Positions 18,261-25,753 of a stretch of 64,000 bases of DNA are shown in pieces (the first letter of the stretch is position 1; each line of letters opens with the position of its first letter). The notes beneath the pieces were generated by a model. That model saw only the letters and a program-made list of their open reading frames with translations, searched no databases and was not told where the DNA came from. Origin of the DNA: Rhodopseudomonas palustris HaA2 (lineage in GTDB: Bacteria; Pseudomonadota; Alphaproteobacteria; Rhizobiales; Xanthobacteraceae); assembly GCF_000013365.1 (NCBI RefSeq), contig NC_007778.1, positions 4,092,001 to 4,156,000 of the forward strand, given 5' to 3'. The position numbers and the translations under genes are program-made.

Positions 18261-19602
18261 GAAGCACCGCCTCCACGCCCGCCGCCACTTCGAAAACGTC
18301 GCGATCGGCGCCGTTGACGCCGGCCACCATCAGCCCGACCGGCGCTTCGCCGTCCTGATGGCACGGCAGCGAGATCGCGCAGCCGTCGATCATGTTGATG
18401 AGCGTGCAATTGCGCAACGCCAGCAGATTGGCCTTGGTGAACGCCTTGTCGTCGGCGAGGTCGGCGATGGCCGGCGGCGTGTTGGCCGTGGTCGGCATCA
18501 CCACTGCATCGTAGGGCGCGAGCCGCGTGGTGGCGCGCGCGATCAGCGATTTGCGCGCCGTGATGGTGTCGACATAGTCCGCGGCGCTCTGGCTCTCGCC
18601 GCGCAGGATGCGCTCGCGCACCCGCGGGTCGTAGACGTCGCCTTGCGCCACGATCAGATAGCGATGCCAGGCGTAGCTCTCCGCCGCGGTGAGGCCGCCT
18701 TTGGCGCTGAGGGGTGCCACGTCGTTGAATTCCGGCACCTCGATCTTCTCGATGATCGCGCCGTGGCCGGCCAGCGCCTTCAGCGCGCGCTCGAACGCGA
18801 GTCTCACCGCTTCATCGAGTTCGTCGAGCGCCACCGTGGTCGGCACCGCCAGCCGCAGCCCCTTCAGTGGCCGCGGCGCCAGCGGCACGATCTCTTCGTC
18901 GGCGAGCACGGCGTCGAGCACCGCGCAGCAGGCGACGCTGCGCGCCAGCGGCCCGATCGAATCCAGCGAGAACGACAGCGGCACCGCGCCGTCGCGCGGC
19001 ACGCGTTGCTGCGACGGCTTGTAGCCGACGATGCCGTTGAACGCCGCCGGAATCCGGCACGAGCCGCCGGTGTCGGTGCCGAGCCCGGCATGCGCCATGC
19101 CGTCGGCGACCGACACCGCCGCGCCCGAGGACGAGCCGCCCGGCACGTAGCCGACGTCGCGGCCATAGGCCGATTTCGGCGTGCCGTAATGCGGATTGAT
19201 GCCGATGCCGGAATAGGCGAACTCGGTCATGTTGGTGCGGCCGATCACCACGAAGCCGGCGCGCCGCAGCCGCGCCACCGCGGGGGCGTCGTCCTCCGCC
19301 GGCGGATTGTCGTCGAGCGCGCGCGAGCCGGCGCGGGTGACCTGGCCCCTGATATCGAACAGGTCCTTGATCGAAACCGGAATGCCGGCATAGGGCGACG
19401 GCGCCGCCTTGATCGCGCGCAGCTTGTCCATCGCCTCGGCGGCTTCGCGCGCCGCATCGCGATCGACATGAATGAAGGCGCGCGCGCCCTCGCCCGCCGC
19501 GTCGTCGATCCGCGCCAGGCAATCGTCGACCAGTTTGCGCGCGGTGGTGCGGCCGGCGTCGAGATCGGCGGCGAGGACTGCGAGCGTGGGCAATTTCGTC
19601 AT
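18253..19602 (-). CDS. Amidase signature family hydrolase
   Basis: A 449-residue amidase with the Ser-cisSer-Lys triad visible: Lys79 (PVSIKDLFD), the GGSSSG serine around 157-158, and Ser181 (DTGGSCRIP). It hydrolyses a C-N amide bond of an unknown substrate. It resembles GatA-like amidases but there is no GatB or GatC nearby, and it is coupled to a DUF2848 gene, so a catabolic role is more likely than tRNA amidation. I chose ATG at 19602 (MTKLPTLAVLA); the open frame continues upstream but its extension is low-complexity and not family-like. Confidence 0.87.
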   Translation of the reverse strand: MTKLPTLAVLAADLDAGRTTARKLVDDCLARIDDAAGEGARAFIHVDRDAAREAAEAMDKLRAIKAAPSPYAGIPVSIKDLFDIRGQVTRAGSRALDDNPPAEDDAPAVARLRRAGFVVIGRTNMTEFAYSGIGINPHYGTPKSAYGRDVGYVPGGSSSGAAVSVADGMAHAGLGTDTGGSCRIPAAFNGIVGYKPSQQRVPRDGAVPLSFSLDSIGPLARSVACCAVLDAVLADEEIVPLAPRPLKGLRLAVPTTVALDELDEAVRLAFERALKALAGHGAIIEKIEVPEFNDVAPLSAKGGLTAAESYAWHRYLIVAQGDVYDPRVRERILRGESQSAADYVDTITARKSLIARATTRLAPYDAVVMPTTANTPPAIADLADDKAFTKANLLALRNCTLINMIDGCAISLPCHQDGEAPVGLMVAGVNGADRDVFEVAAGVEAVLRG

Positions 19603-19866
19603 GGCGTCTATTCCGCTGGAAGGTCGACCGGCGACGCCGGTCTGGGCGCGCACGGCTTCGCCGAACTGAGGGTTGCTTGGCGTCTCCTGTAGCGCGGAGT
19701 CCGGCATTTGGCCATGCGCCACGACGCCGATTGTTCGCGCCCCGGAATACGTTTCCCGCACATCCCCCCGCGCCGGGCGCGTGTTGACGCTGGCCGGTCG
19801 ATGTCGCATCAAGGCCCGGAACCGATGGGCTCACAAGCCGAATGCTCAGGGAGAGAACAAGAGACG

Positions 19867-20280
19867 ATGGCCGAACCAGCGCGCGCACGCCCGAAGATCA
19901 CCCCGGAAACCCAGCATTATTGGGACGGCGCCAAAGCGGGCGAGTTGCGGCTGCAGCGCTGCGATTCCTGCGCGCACGCGTATTTCCCGCCGCGTCCGTT
20001 CTGCCCGAAATGCGGCTCGCGCGGCGTTTCGGTGTTCAAGGCTTCCGGCAAGGGCACGCTGTACAGCTACGTCATCAATCACCGCCCGCTCGCGCCCGGC
20101 TTCACCGAACCCCACGCCATCGCGGTGGTGGAGTTGGAAGAAGGCCCGCGGATGATGAGCAACATCCTCGATTGTCCGCAGACCCCGGAGGCGCTCGAGC
20201 TCGACATGAAGCTCGAAGTCACCTTCCAGAAAATCGACGACAATCTCACCCTTCCGCAATTCCGTCCGGCGAAGGGGTAA
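19867..20280 (+). CDS. DUF35 Zn-ribbon/OB-fold protein, thiolase partner
   Basis: A 137-residue protein with an N-terminal helix (PKITPETQHYWDGAKAGEL), a four-cysteine Zn ribbon (RCDSCAHAYFPPRPFCPKCGS) and a C-terminal OB fold (GTLYSYVINHRPLAPGF). DUF35 proteins pair with thiolase-like enzymes; in steroid aldolases and archaeal HMG-CoA synthase systems they bind the CoA moiety or close the active site. It starts 5 nt before the thiolase gene, so a heteromeric complex is expected. Start is ATG at 19867. Confidence 0.85.
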   Translation: MAEPARARPKITPETQHYWDGAKAGELRLQRCDSCAHAYFPPRPFCPKCGSRGVSVFKASGKGTLYSYVINHRPLAPGFTEPHAIAVVELEEGPRMMSNILDCPQTPEALELDMKLEVTFQKIDDNLTLPQFRPAKG

Positions 20281-20285
20281 GCGCC

Positions 20286-21425
20286 ATGCGTCGCAATCAG
20301 GTCGCCGTCGTCGGCGCCGCCGAGACCACCAAGCTCGGCGTCATTCCCGACATGTCGCAGATCCAGCTCCACGCCGACGCCGCGCTGAACGCGATGGCCG
20401 ATTGCGGGCTGAAGCCGTCCGACATCGACGGCGTCGCCACCGCGGTCGAGAGCCCGCAGCAGATCGCGCATTATCTCGGCATCACCCCGAGCTGGGTCGA
20501 CGGCACGTCGGTCGGCGGCTGCTCGTTCATGCTGCACGTCCGTCACGCGGCGGCAGCGATCGAGGCCGGGCTGTGCAAGACCGTGCTGATCACCCACGCC
20601 GAGAGCGGCAAATCGATGATCGGCAAGCTGCCGCGCTCGATCCCCGCCGACAGCCTGCAGGGCCAGTTCGAGGCGCCCTACGGCATCTACGGGCCGCCGA
20701 GCCAGTTTCCGATCCCGGTGCTGCGCTTCATGAAGACCTGGGGCATCACCCACGAGCAGCTCGCGATGGTCGCCGTGGTGCAGCGCGAATGGGCGGCGAA
20801 GAATCCGCGCGCGACCATGAAGGACCCGATCACCGTCGCCGACGTGCTGAACTCGCGGATGATCGCCTATCCGTTCCGGCTGCTGCAATGCTGCCTCGTC
20901 ACCGACGGCGGCGGCGCGCTGATCATGACCTCGGCCGATCGCGCCAAGGACTTCCCGCACAAGCCGGTCTATGTGCTCGGCACCGGCGAGAGCGTGGAAA
21001 CGCCGATGGTCAGCCAGATGGAGAGCTTCAACTCCTCGCGCGCCTTCAAGGTGGCGGGGCCGACCGCGTTCCGCGAGGCCGGCATCAGCCACAGCGACGT
21101 CGACCACCTGATGATCTACGACGCCTTCGCGCATCTGCCGCTGTTCGGCCTCGGCGACCTCGGCTTCATGCCGTATGAGGAGACCGGCAAGTTCATTGCC
21201 GACGGCAACACCCGCCCCGGCGGCAAGCTGCCGCTCAACACCAATGGCGGCGGGCTGAGCTATATGCACTCCGGCATGTACGGCATGTACGCGCTGCAGG
21301 AGAGCGTCCGGCAGATGCGCGGCATCGCGCCGGCGCAGGTGGAAGGCGCGAAGATCTCGGTCTGCCACGGCGTCGGCGGCATGTTCGCGGCGTCGGGAAC
21401 GATCATCTTTACGAACGAGAAGTAG
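20286..21425 (+). CDS. Thiolase family protein (SCP-x/lipid-transfer type)
   Basis: A 379-residue thiolase-fold protein. Candidate catalytic residues are Cys79 (TSVGGCSFM), a His in NTNGGGLSYMHSGMYG, and a C-terminal Cys-His pair (SVCHGVGGMF). The overall pattern fits the SCP-x/lipid-transfer subgroup that works with DUF35 partners rather than classical acetyl-CoA acetyltransferases. It probably cleaves or condenses a bulky beta-ketoacyl- or beta-hydroxyacyl-CoA. It lies 5 nt after the DUF35 gene; an SDR follows after a repeat-rich gap. Confidence 0.85.
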   Translation: MRRNQVAVVGAAETTKLGVIPDMSQIQLHADAALNAMADCGLKPSDIDGVATAVESPQQIAHYLGITPSWVDGTSVGGCSFMLHVRHAAAAIEAGLCKTVLITHAESGKSMIGKLPRSIPADSLQGQFEAPYGIYGPPSQFPIPVLRFMKTWGITHEQLAMVAVVQREWAAKNPRATMKDPITVADVLNSRMIAYPFRLLQCCLVTDGGGALIMTSADRAKDFPHKPVYVLGTGESVETPMVSQMESFNSSRAFKVAGPTAFREAGISHSDVDHLMIYDAFAHLPLFGLGDLGFMPYEETGKFIADGNTRPGGKLPLNTNGGGLSYMHSGMYGMYALQESVRQMRGIAPAQVEGAKISVCHGVGGMFAASGTIIFTNEK

Positions 21426-21449
21426 TTCGGCGCAAGCCGCAATAGACCA

Positions 21450-21523
21450 CGTCATCGCCGGGCTCGACCCGGCGATCCATCGCTCGAAGAAGATGGATGC
21501 GCGGGTCAAGCCCGCGCATGACG
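21450..21523. repeat. Palindromic intergenic repeat, family D, copy 1
   Basis: CGTCATCGCCGGGCTCGACC at the left and GGGTCAAGCCCGCGCATGACG at the right, with a GATCCATC / GATGGAT inner pair. Confidence 0.85.
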
Positions 21524-21574
21524 ACTGGAGCCCGGAGGAAGTAATTACAGACGATCAGCGCCGCGAGGCGCGCT

Positions 21575-21719
21575 CCCTCTCCCCGCGTGCGGGGAGAGGG
21601 CTGGGGTGAGGGGGCGCCTCGACGAGCCTGAGCGGCTCGGCCTTGCGGAGACGCCCCCTCACCCGACCCGGCTTCGCTGCGCGACGCCGGGTCGACCTCT
21701 CCCCGCGCGCGGGGAGAGG
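21575..21719. repeat. Palindromic intergenic repeat, family E, copy 1
   Basis: Two hairpins of the form CCTCTCCCCGC(GTGC/CGCG)GGGGAGAGG at 21575-21600 and 21696-21719 flank a further inverted segment. Confidence 0.85.
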
Positions 21720-21767
21720 TCATCGCAGACGCATCCACCAACGAACAACAACAAGGAGACACACCAC

Positions 21768-22682
21768 ATGGCCAAGGCACTCGACGGCAAAGTCATCATC
21801 GTCACCGGCGCGGGGCGCGGCATTGGGCGCGAGATCGCGCTGCTCGCGGCGCGCGAGGGCGCCAAGGTCGTCGTCAACGATCCGGGCGTCGCCGCCGACG
21901 GCTCGGGCACTGACGCCTCGCCGGCCGAGCAGGTGGTCGAGGAGATCAAGAAGGAAGGCGGCATCGCGGTCGCCAATTTCGAAAGCGTGGCGGAAGCCGT
22001 GCCGGCCAGCAAGATCGTCAAGCAGGCGGTCGACACCTGGGGCAAGCTCGACGGCGTCGTCAACAATGCCGGCATCCTGCGCGACGCGATCTTCCATCGC
22101 ATGAGCATCGACGCCTTCGAGCAGGTCATCAAGGTGCATCTGATGGGCTCGTTCTACGTGTCGCACGCTGCCGCGCGCTTGTTCCGCGAGCAGGAGAGCG
22201 GGTCGTTCGTGCACTTCACCTCGACCTCGGGGCTGATCGGCAATTTCGGCCAGGCCAACTACGCCGCCGCCAAGCTCGGCATCGTCGGCCTGTCGAAGTC
22301 GATCGCGCTCGACATGCAGCGCTTCAACGTCCGCTCCAATTGCGTGTCGCCGTTCGCCTGGTCGCGGCTGATCGGCACCATCCCGACCGAGACCGAAGCC
22401 GAAAAGGCGCGCGTCGCGCGGATGCAGCAGATGGGCCCGGAGAAGATCGCGCCGCTGTCGGTGTTCCTGCTCGGCGATGCGGCGAAGGACGTCACCGGCC
22501 AGATCTTCGCGGTGCGGATGAACGAGATCTTCCTGATGGGCCAGTCGCGCCCGATCCGCTCGGTGCACCGCGACGGCGGCTGGACCTGCGAGACGCTGGC
22601 CGAGCACGGCATGCCGGCGCTGAAAGGTTCGTTCTACAAGCTCGACCGCTCCGCCGACATCTTCAACTGGGACGCGATCTGA
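21768..22682 (+). CDS. Short-chain dehydrogenase, 3-hydroxyacyl-CoA dehydrogenase-like
   Basis: A 304-residue classical SDR with cofactor motif TGAGRGIG (13-20), NNAG, catalytic Ser in STSGLIGNFGQ and YAAAK. The extended C-terminus (DGGWTCETLAEHGMPALK) and sequence style match the dehydrogenase part of peroxisomal multifunctional enzyme 2, so the likely reaction is NAD+-dependent oxidation of a 3-hydroxyacyl-CoA. AAGGAG lies 10 nt before the ATG at 21768. It follows the DUF35-thiolase pair on the same strand, which would complete a beta-oxidation step sequence, though a repeat-filled gap separates them. Confidence 0.87.
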   Translation: MAKALDGKVIIVTGAGRGIGREIALLAAREGAKVVVNDPGVAADGSGTDASPAEQVVEEIKKEGGIAVANFESVAEAVPASKIVKQAVDTWGKLDGVVNNAGILRDAIFHRMSIDAFEQVIKVHLMGSFYVSHAAARLFREQESGSFVHFTSTSGLIGNFGQANYAAAKLGIVGLSKSIALDMQRFNVRSNCVSPFAWSRLIGTIPTETEAEKARVARMQQMGPEKIAPLSVFLLGDAAKDVTGQIFAVRMNEIFLMGQSRPIRSVHRDGGWTCETLAEHGMPALKGSFYKLDRSADIFNWDAI

Positions 22683-22697
22683 GCATAGCTGCCCTCA

Positions 22698-22721
22698 CCT
22701 CTCCCCGCGTGCGGGGAGAGG
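22698..22721. repeat. Family E hairpin, copy 2
   Basis: Single hairpin CCTCTCCCCGC..GCGGGGAGAGG just after the SDR stop codon; it may act as a transcript end. Confidence 0.8.
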
Positions 22722-22755
22722 CTGCACTTCGAGAGTTGCGGTCGCCATGATGATC

Positions 22756-22901
22756 ACCCTCCCCTGGAGGGGGAGGGTCGCTCGCGCAGCGAGCGGGGTG
22801 GGGTGGCGAAGAGTTCATCCACCGTGCCCGCGGCTCACCCCACCCCGTCCCGCATCTCGCTTCGCGAGTTGCGAGCCGACCCTCCCCCTTCAGGGGAGGG
22901 T
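22756..22901. repeat. Palindromic intergenic repeat, family E, copy 3
   Basis: ACCCTCCCC...GGGGAGGGT outer arms with inner GAGGGTCGCTCGC / GCGAGCCGACCCTC-type segments, between the convergent SDR and OmpA-domain genes. Confidence 0.8.
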
Positions 22902-22919
22902 GAAGAGAGCACCGCTTAG

Positions 22920-24275
22920 TCACTTCACCACGAACTCGATCCGCCGATTCTTCGCACGACCGTCCGCACTGTCGTTGGCCGCGAGCGGCTTCGACGCGCC
23001 GTAGCCGACGGCGGTGAGCTTGGCCGAGCCGATCCCGGCCTTGGTGAGGTTGTCGGCGACCGCCTCGGCGCGGCGCTTCGACAGCGCCTCGTTGGCGGCC
23101 TTCTTGCCGGCGGCATCGGTGTGGCCGGCGACCTCGATGGTCGCCGCCGGGCAATGCGCGATCACCTCCGCGAGTTGCTTCAGCACCGGCAATGAGGCCT
23201 GCGCGATCTCGGCGCTGCCGCGCATGAAATTGATCTTCTGCGCGGCGACCAATGTCGACAGCTTGCTCTGGCAGGCCTCCACCGACGGGATCGACGCGGT
23301 GCCGGCGGCATCGGCGGTGCGGGTCGCCGCGGCGGCGGCGGGCGCGGCCGGCGGCGCGACGGCGGCCGGCTTGGCCTCTTCCGCGGCGGCCGACTTCGCA
23401 GCCGCTTCCTTGGCCGCGGCCTCCTTGGCGGCTGCCTCCTTGGCCGCAGCTTCCTTCGCCGCCGCCTCCTTGGCGGCCGCTTCCTTTGCCGCGATCTCGG
23501 CGGCTTCCTTCGCCGCGGCTTCCTTCGCCGCGGCTTCCTTCGCCTCGGCGTCGGCCTTGGCCTTGGCCGCCGCCTGCTTCGCCGCAGTGTCCTTGGCGGC
23601 CTTGGCGACCGCTGCCTTCTCGACCGCCTCGCGCGCCTCGGCTTCGGCCTTGGCCTTGGCGTCGGCCTCGGCCTTCGCGGCAACTTCCGCCTGCAGCCTG
23701 GCGACCGTCTTCGCCGCCAGCGCCGCGCCGCTCAGCTCCTCGACCTCCGATACCAGCCGCACGCCCTTGACCTGCCCGATCTGCTCGCTCAGCACCGCGC
23801 GCTTCGCGCCGAGATCGTCCGGCAGCAGCACGTCGCGGCCCGACACATCGAAATTCAACGGATCGGCGCCGGCGCTCTTCACCACCTCGGCGACGCGCTC
23901 GCGCAGGTCCGGCTCGACCTTCGGCATCGTGGTGATGCTGAACACCAGCCAGATCAGCCCGGTGGCGAACAGCCCGACCCACCAGCCCTCGAACCGCGCC
24001 GGCAGCAGCCCCGGCGCGATACCACCAGCAATGCCGCCGACGATGTAAGCGGCGACCAGCCCGGCGGCCGCCTCCAGCATCAGCTCCGGCCGGCCCGAGA
24101 CGAGCTGCATCACGATCACCACCACGACGATCGCCAGCACCACACCGATGCGCTGCAGCCAGTAGTTTTCGAGGTCCGCGGCCCAGCCGAGTTTCTGCGC
24201 CAGCAGCGGCGTGACGACCCCGACCGCGAACGCGACGGCCAGCCAGATCCAGTAATGAGTCAGGAGATACAACAT
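22920..24275 (-). CDS. OmpA/MotB-domain membrane protein with BON-like domain and EAAAK helix
   Basis: A 451-residue protein. Residues 8-115 hold about four hydrophobic segments. Residues ~118-180 look like a BON domain (PDLRERVAEVVKSAGADPLN...VKGVRLVSEVEE). Residues ~183-300 are an Ala/Lys/Glu-rich segment with many EAAAK units, most regular at 246-294, predicted to be one long rigid helix. Residues ~335-451 are an OmpA-like peptidoglycan-binding domain with GHTDAAGKKAANEALSKRRA and NRRIEFVV. The architecture of membrane anchor, BON and OmpA recalls mycobacterial OmpATb/ArfA. The helix probably spans the periplasm to place the OmpA domain on the cell wall. Confidence 0.85.
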   Translation of the reverse strand: MLYLLTHYWIWLAVAFAVGVVTPLLAQKLGWAADLENYWLQRIGVVLAIVVVVIVMQLVSGRPELMLEAAAGLVAAYIVGGIAGGIAPGLLPARFEGWWVGLFATGLIWLVFSITTMPKVEPDLRERVAEVVKSAGADPLNFDVSGRDVLLPDDLGAKRAVLSEQIGQVKGVRLVSEVEELSGAALAAKTVARLQAEVAAKAEADAKAKAEAEAREAVEKAAVAKAAKDTAAKQAAAKAKADAEAKEAAAKEAAAKEAAEIAAKEAAAKEAAAKEAAAKEAAAKEAAAKEAAAKSAAAEEAKPAAVAPPAAPAAAAATRTADAAGTASIPSVEACQSKLSTLVAAQKINFMRGSAEIAQASLPVLKQLAEVIAHCPAATIEVAGHTDAAGKKAANEALSKRRAEAVADNLTKAGIGSAKLTAVGYGASKPLAANDSADGRAKNRRIEFVVK

Positions 24276-24666
24276 CGAGGCGCATCCTTCTCCGCCGCGA
24301 TCGACGCCACCTCGGTGCCCCGCTGATCGTCGGGGTCGCTCCGCAGATGCAGGGCGAGCGCGCGCGCTTGAATGTCAGGCCGCCGCGGCACCGCTCGCGC
24401 GGTCGCCGGATCGGCCGTCGTTCAATAGCGCCGTCGGCGCGGTCGCCACCATCCTGACTAAAGTTTGACCGCCGTCCGAATTTGATTAGTTCGTAGTCAC
24501 GAACGATGAATATCGCGGCACAGGCCAACTACCCACCTACCAAGTCGCGGGTAATTCATCCGCTCGCGGTATCTGGATGCGAATTGCCTGTTTCCGAGCG
24601 CAGCAGTCCTGGCAACGGCAATTGTCGCCATGATCCGCGGTGCGCGCCGAGGCCGTCGGCGCGCAC
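24276..24666. other. Intergenic region upstream of the OmpA-domain gene
   Basis: These 391 bp show no credible gene. The left part must hold the promoter of the OmpA-domain gene (minus strand). At 24489-24504 is the palindrome GTTCGT-AGTC-ACGAAC, a possible protein-binding site; nothing else is recognised. Confidence 0.55.
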
Positions 24667-24693
24667 AAAAAAGGACGGCCCGAAGGCCGTCCT
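24667..24693 (-). terminator. Rho-independent terminator of the small membrane operon
   Basis: A 9-bp perfect stem AGGACGGCC / GGCCGTCCT with loop CGAA; on the minus strand it is followed by TTTTTT. It begins 14 nt after the stop codon of the 22-residue peptide gene. Confidence 0.9.
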
Positions 24694-24706
24694 GTTCGAA
24701 TCTCCA

Positions 24707-24775
24707 TCACGTCAGAAACATGATGAGGAGGATGAGAGGAATGGGAATTCCGACGAGCCACAAGAGAATCGGCAT
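24707..24775 (-). CDS. 22-residue hydrophobic membrane peptide
   Basis: ATG at 24775 opens a 22-codon frame ending in TGA at 24709-24707; the peptide is almost wholly hydrophobic (begins MPILLWLVGIPIP, ends LIMFLT) and would form a single membrane helix. AAGGAG lies 7 nt upstream and overlaps the TAA stop of the preceding membrane protein gene, so translation is probably coupled. A strong terminator follows 14 nt later. These three signs together make a real gene likely despite its size. It recalls the very small hydrophobic proteins annotated in many Bradyrhizobiaceae, function unknown. Confidence 0.75.
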   Translation of the reverse strand: MPILLWLVGIPIPLILLIMFLT

Positions 24776-24786
24776 TGGTTCACTCC

Positions 24787-25641
24787 TTAGGTTGCAGTCG
24801 AGTTGCGACGAAACACCGGCTGCTTGCCCCACGTTCCGTCGCGCAAGCCGCCGCCTTCCATCGCGGCGAGACAGGCGCTCAATGCGCCGATGAACAGCGA
24901 CAAGGTCAGCCAGATCGAGAGCTGCTGGCCGGCCTGGCGCGCGTCCTCGAGGCTGGACTTCAGGCCGGTCACCACCTGATCGACGCGCTGCTCGGCGTCG
25001 GCCTGGCTGAGGCCGGTCCTGGCCGCGACGAGGTTCGCGACGTAGCTGCGATCGCCGGCGGACAGCCCGTCGCCGTTCTCGACCGACGACGTCAGCAGTC
25101 GGGTGAGTTCACCCCGGGATTCGGATGGATTGCCCTGGGCCTGGGGCGCCGGCCCAGCCCGCAGCAACTGATCGACATAACCGTCCATCGCGCCGGAGGA
25201 TCGCGCGGCCGAGGCGACGGTCGATGTCGCAGCGCCGACGCCGCCGATCAGCGCACTGGCCGGAGCCGCGAGAAGCGCCGCACCCACGACAGTCGCCAAC
25301 GCCCACACCAGCAGCCCGTGCGCGGTGTCACGGAATGTGATTTCATTGGAATCGATCCCCACCCATTTCGCGCGCAACCGGCCGGCCAGATAGCCGCCGA
25401 CCGCCGACGAGATCATCGCGATGACGATGAAGTACAGACCGGTTCCGATCTTGAAGGTCGTCGCCGAGACGCCCTCGGAGCCCCAGGGCGAGACCACCGA
25501 AAACCCCACGCCGGCGCCGAACGCGAGCAGCACCAGCGTCAGTGCGCAAGACACGACGGCGCCTGCCACCACCGCGGCCCACGACACACCGGATTTTCCC
25601 GACAGGTCGCCACGCGCGCCGGTCGCCAAAGTTTGTTCCAT
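24787..25641 (-). CDS. Alphaproteobacterial membrane protein, unknown function
   Basis: A 284-residue protein with about four to five hydrophobic segments: ~18-45 (SWAAVVAGAVVSCALTLVLL), ~67-90, ~110-145, and one near the C-terminus (LSIWLTLSLFIGALSACLAA). A central soluble region contains many Ser, Gln and Asp residues. Similar proteins are sometimes labelled PhnA-like in Rhizobiales, without proof of function. I chose ATG at 25641 because GGAG lies 6 nt before it; a GTG four codons upstream is the alternative. It is first in a two-gene operon with the 22-residue peptide. Confidence 0.75.
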   Translation of the reverse strand: MEQTLATGARGDLSGKSGVSWAAVVAGAVVSCALTLVLLAFGAGVGFSVVSPWGSEGVSATTFKIGTGLYFIVIAMISSAVGGYLAGRLRAKWVGIDSNEITFRDTAHGLLVWALATVVGAALLAAPASALIGGVGAATSTVASAARSSGAMDGYVDQLLRAGPAPQAQGNPSESRGELTRLLTSSVENGDGLSAGDRSYVANLVAARTGLSQADAEQRVDQVVTGLKSSLEDARQAGQQLSIWLTLSLFIGALSACLAAMEGGGLRDGTWGKQPVFRRNSTAT

Positions 25642-25753
25642 CGAATTCTCCACGAGCCAAAGTGCTGTCGTCGGGAGAATGTGGAAGCGGAGGGATGGTT
25701 CCTGGAAGACGCCGAAGACGATCGGGAAAGCACAACCGTGATCGCCCGCCCCC

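Larger units (their letters stand above)
21426..21767. other. Repeat-filled intergenic region between thiolase and SDR
   Basis: These 342 bp contain no credible gene. They hold a family D palindrome (21450-21523) and a family E pair (21575-21719). The SDR ribosome site is at the right edge. Confidence 0.7.

Noticed and set aside
18115-19692. 525-codon open frame on the plus strand over the amidase and DUF2848 genes
   Set aside because: Arg/His-rich with no family pattern; the minus-strand amidase triad is intact.
23380-23560. Short regular DNA repeats suggesting CRISPR
   Set aside because: They are in-frame EAAAK codon repeats without spacers; no direct repeat-spacer array exists in the window.
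23014-24048. Long open frame on the plus strand opposite the OmpA-domain gene
   Set aside because: It is the antisense shadow of the Ala/Lys-rich repeat; its Ala/Ser-rich translation has no domain pattern, and the minus-strand frame has clear BON and OmpA motifs.
24489-24504. Palindrome GTTCGT-AGTC-ACGAAC as a defined operator
   Set aside because: Perfect arms but no regulator or second copy nearby; kept only as part of the intergenic description.
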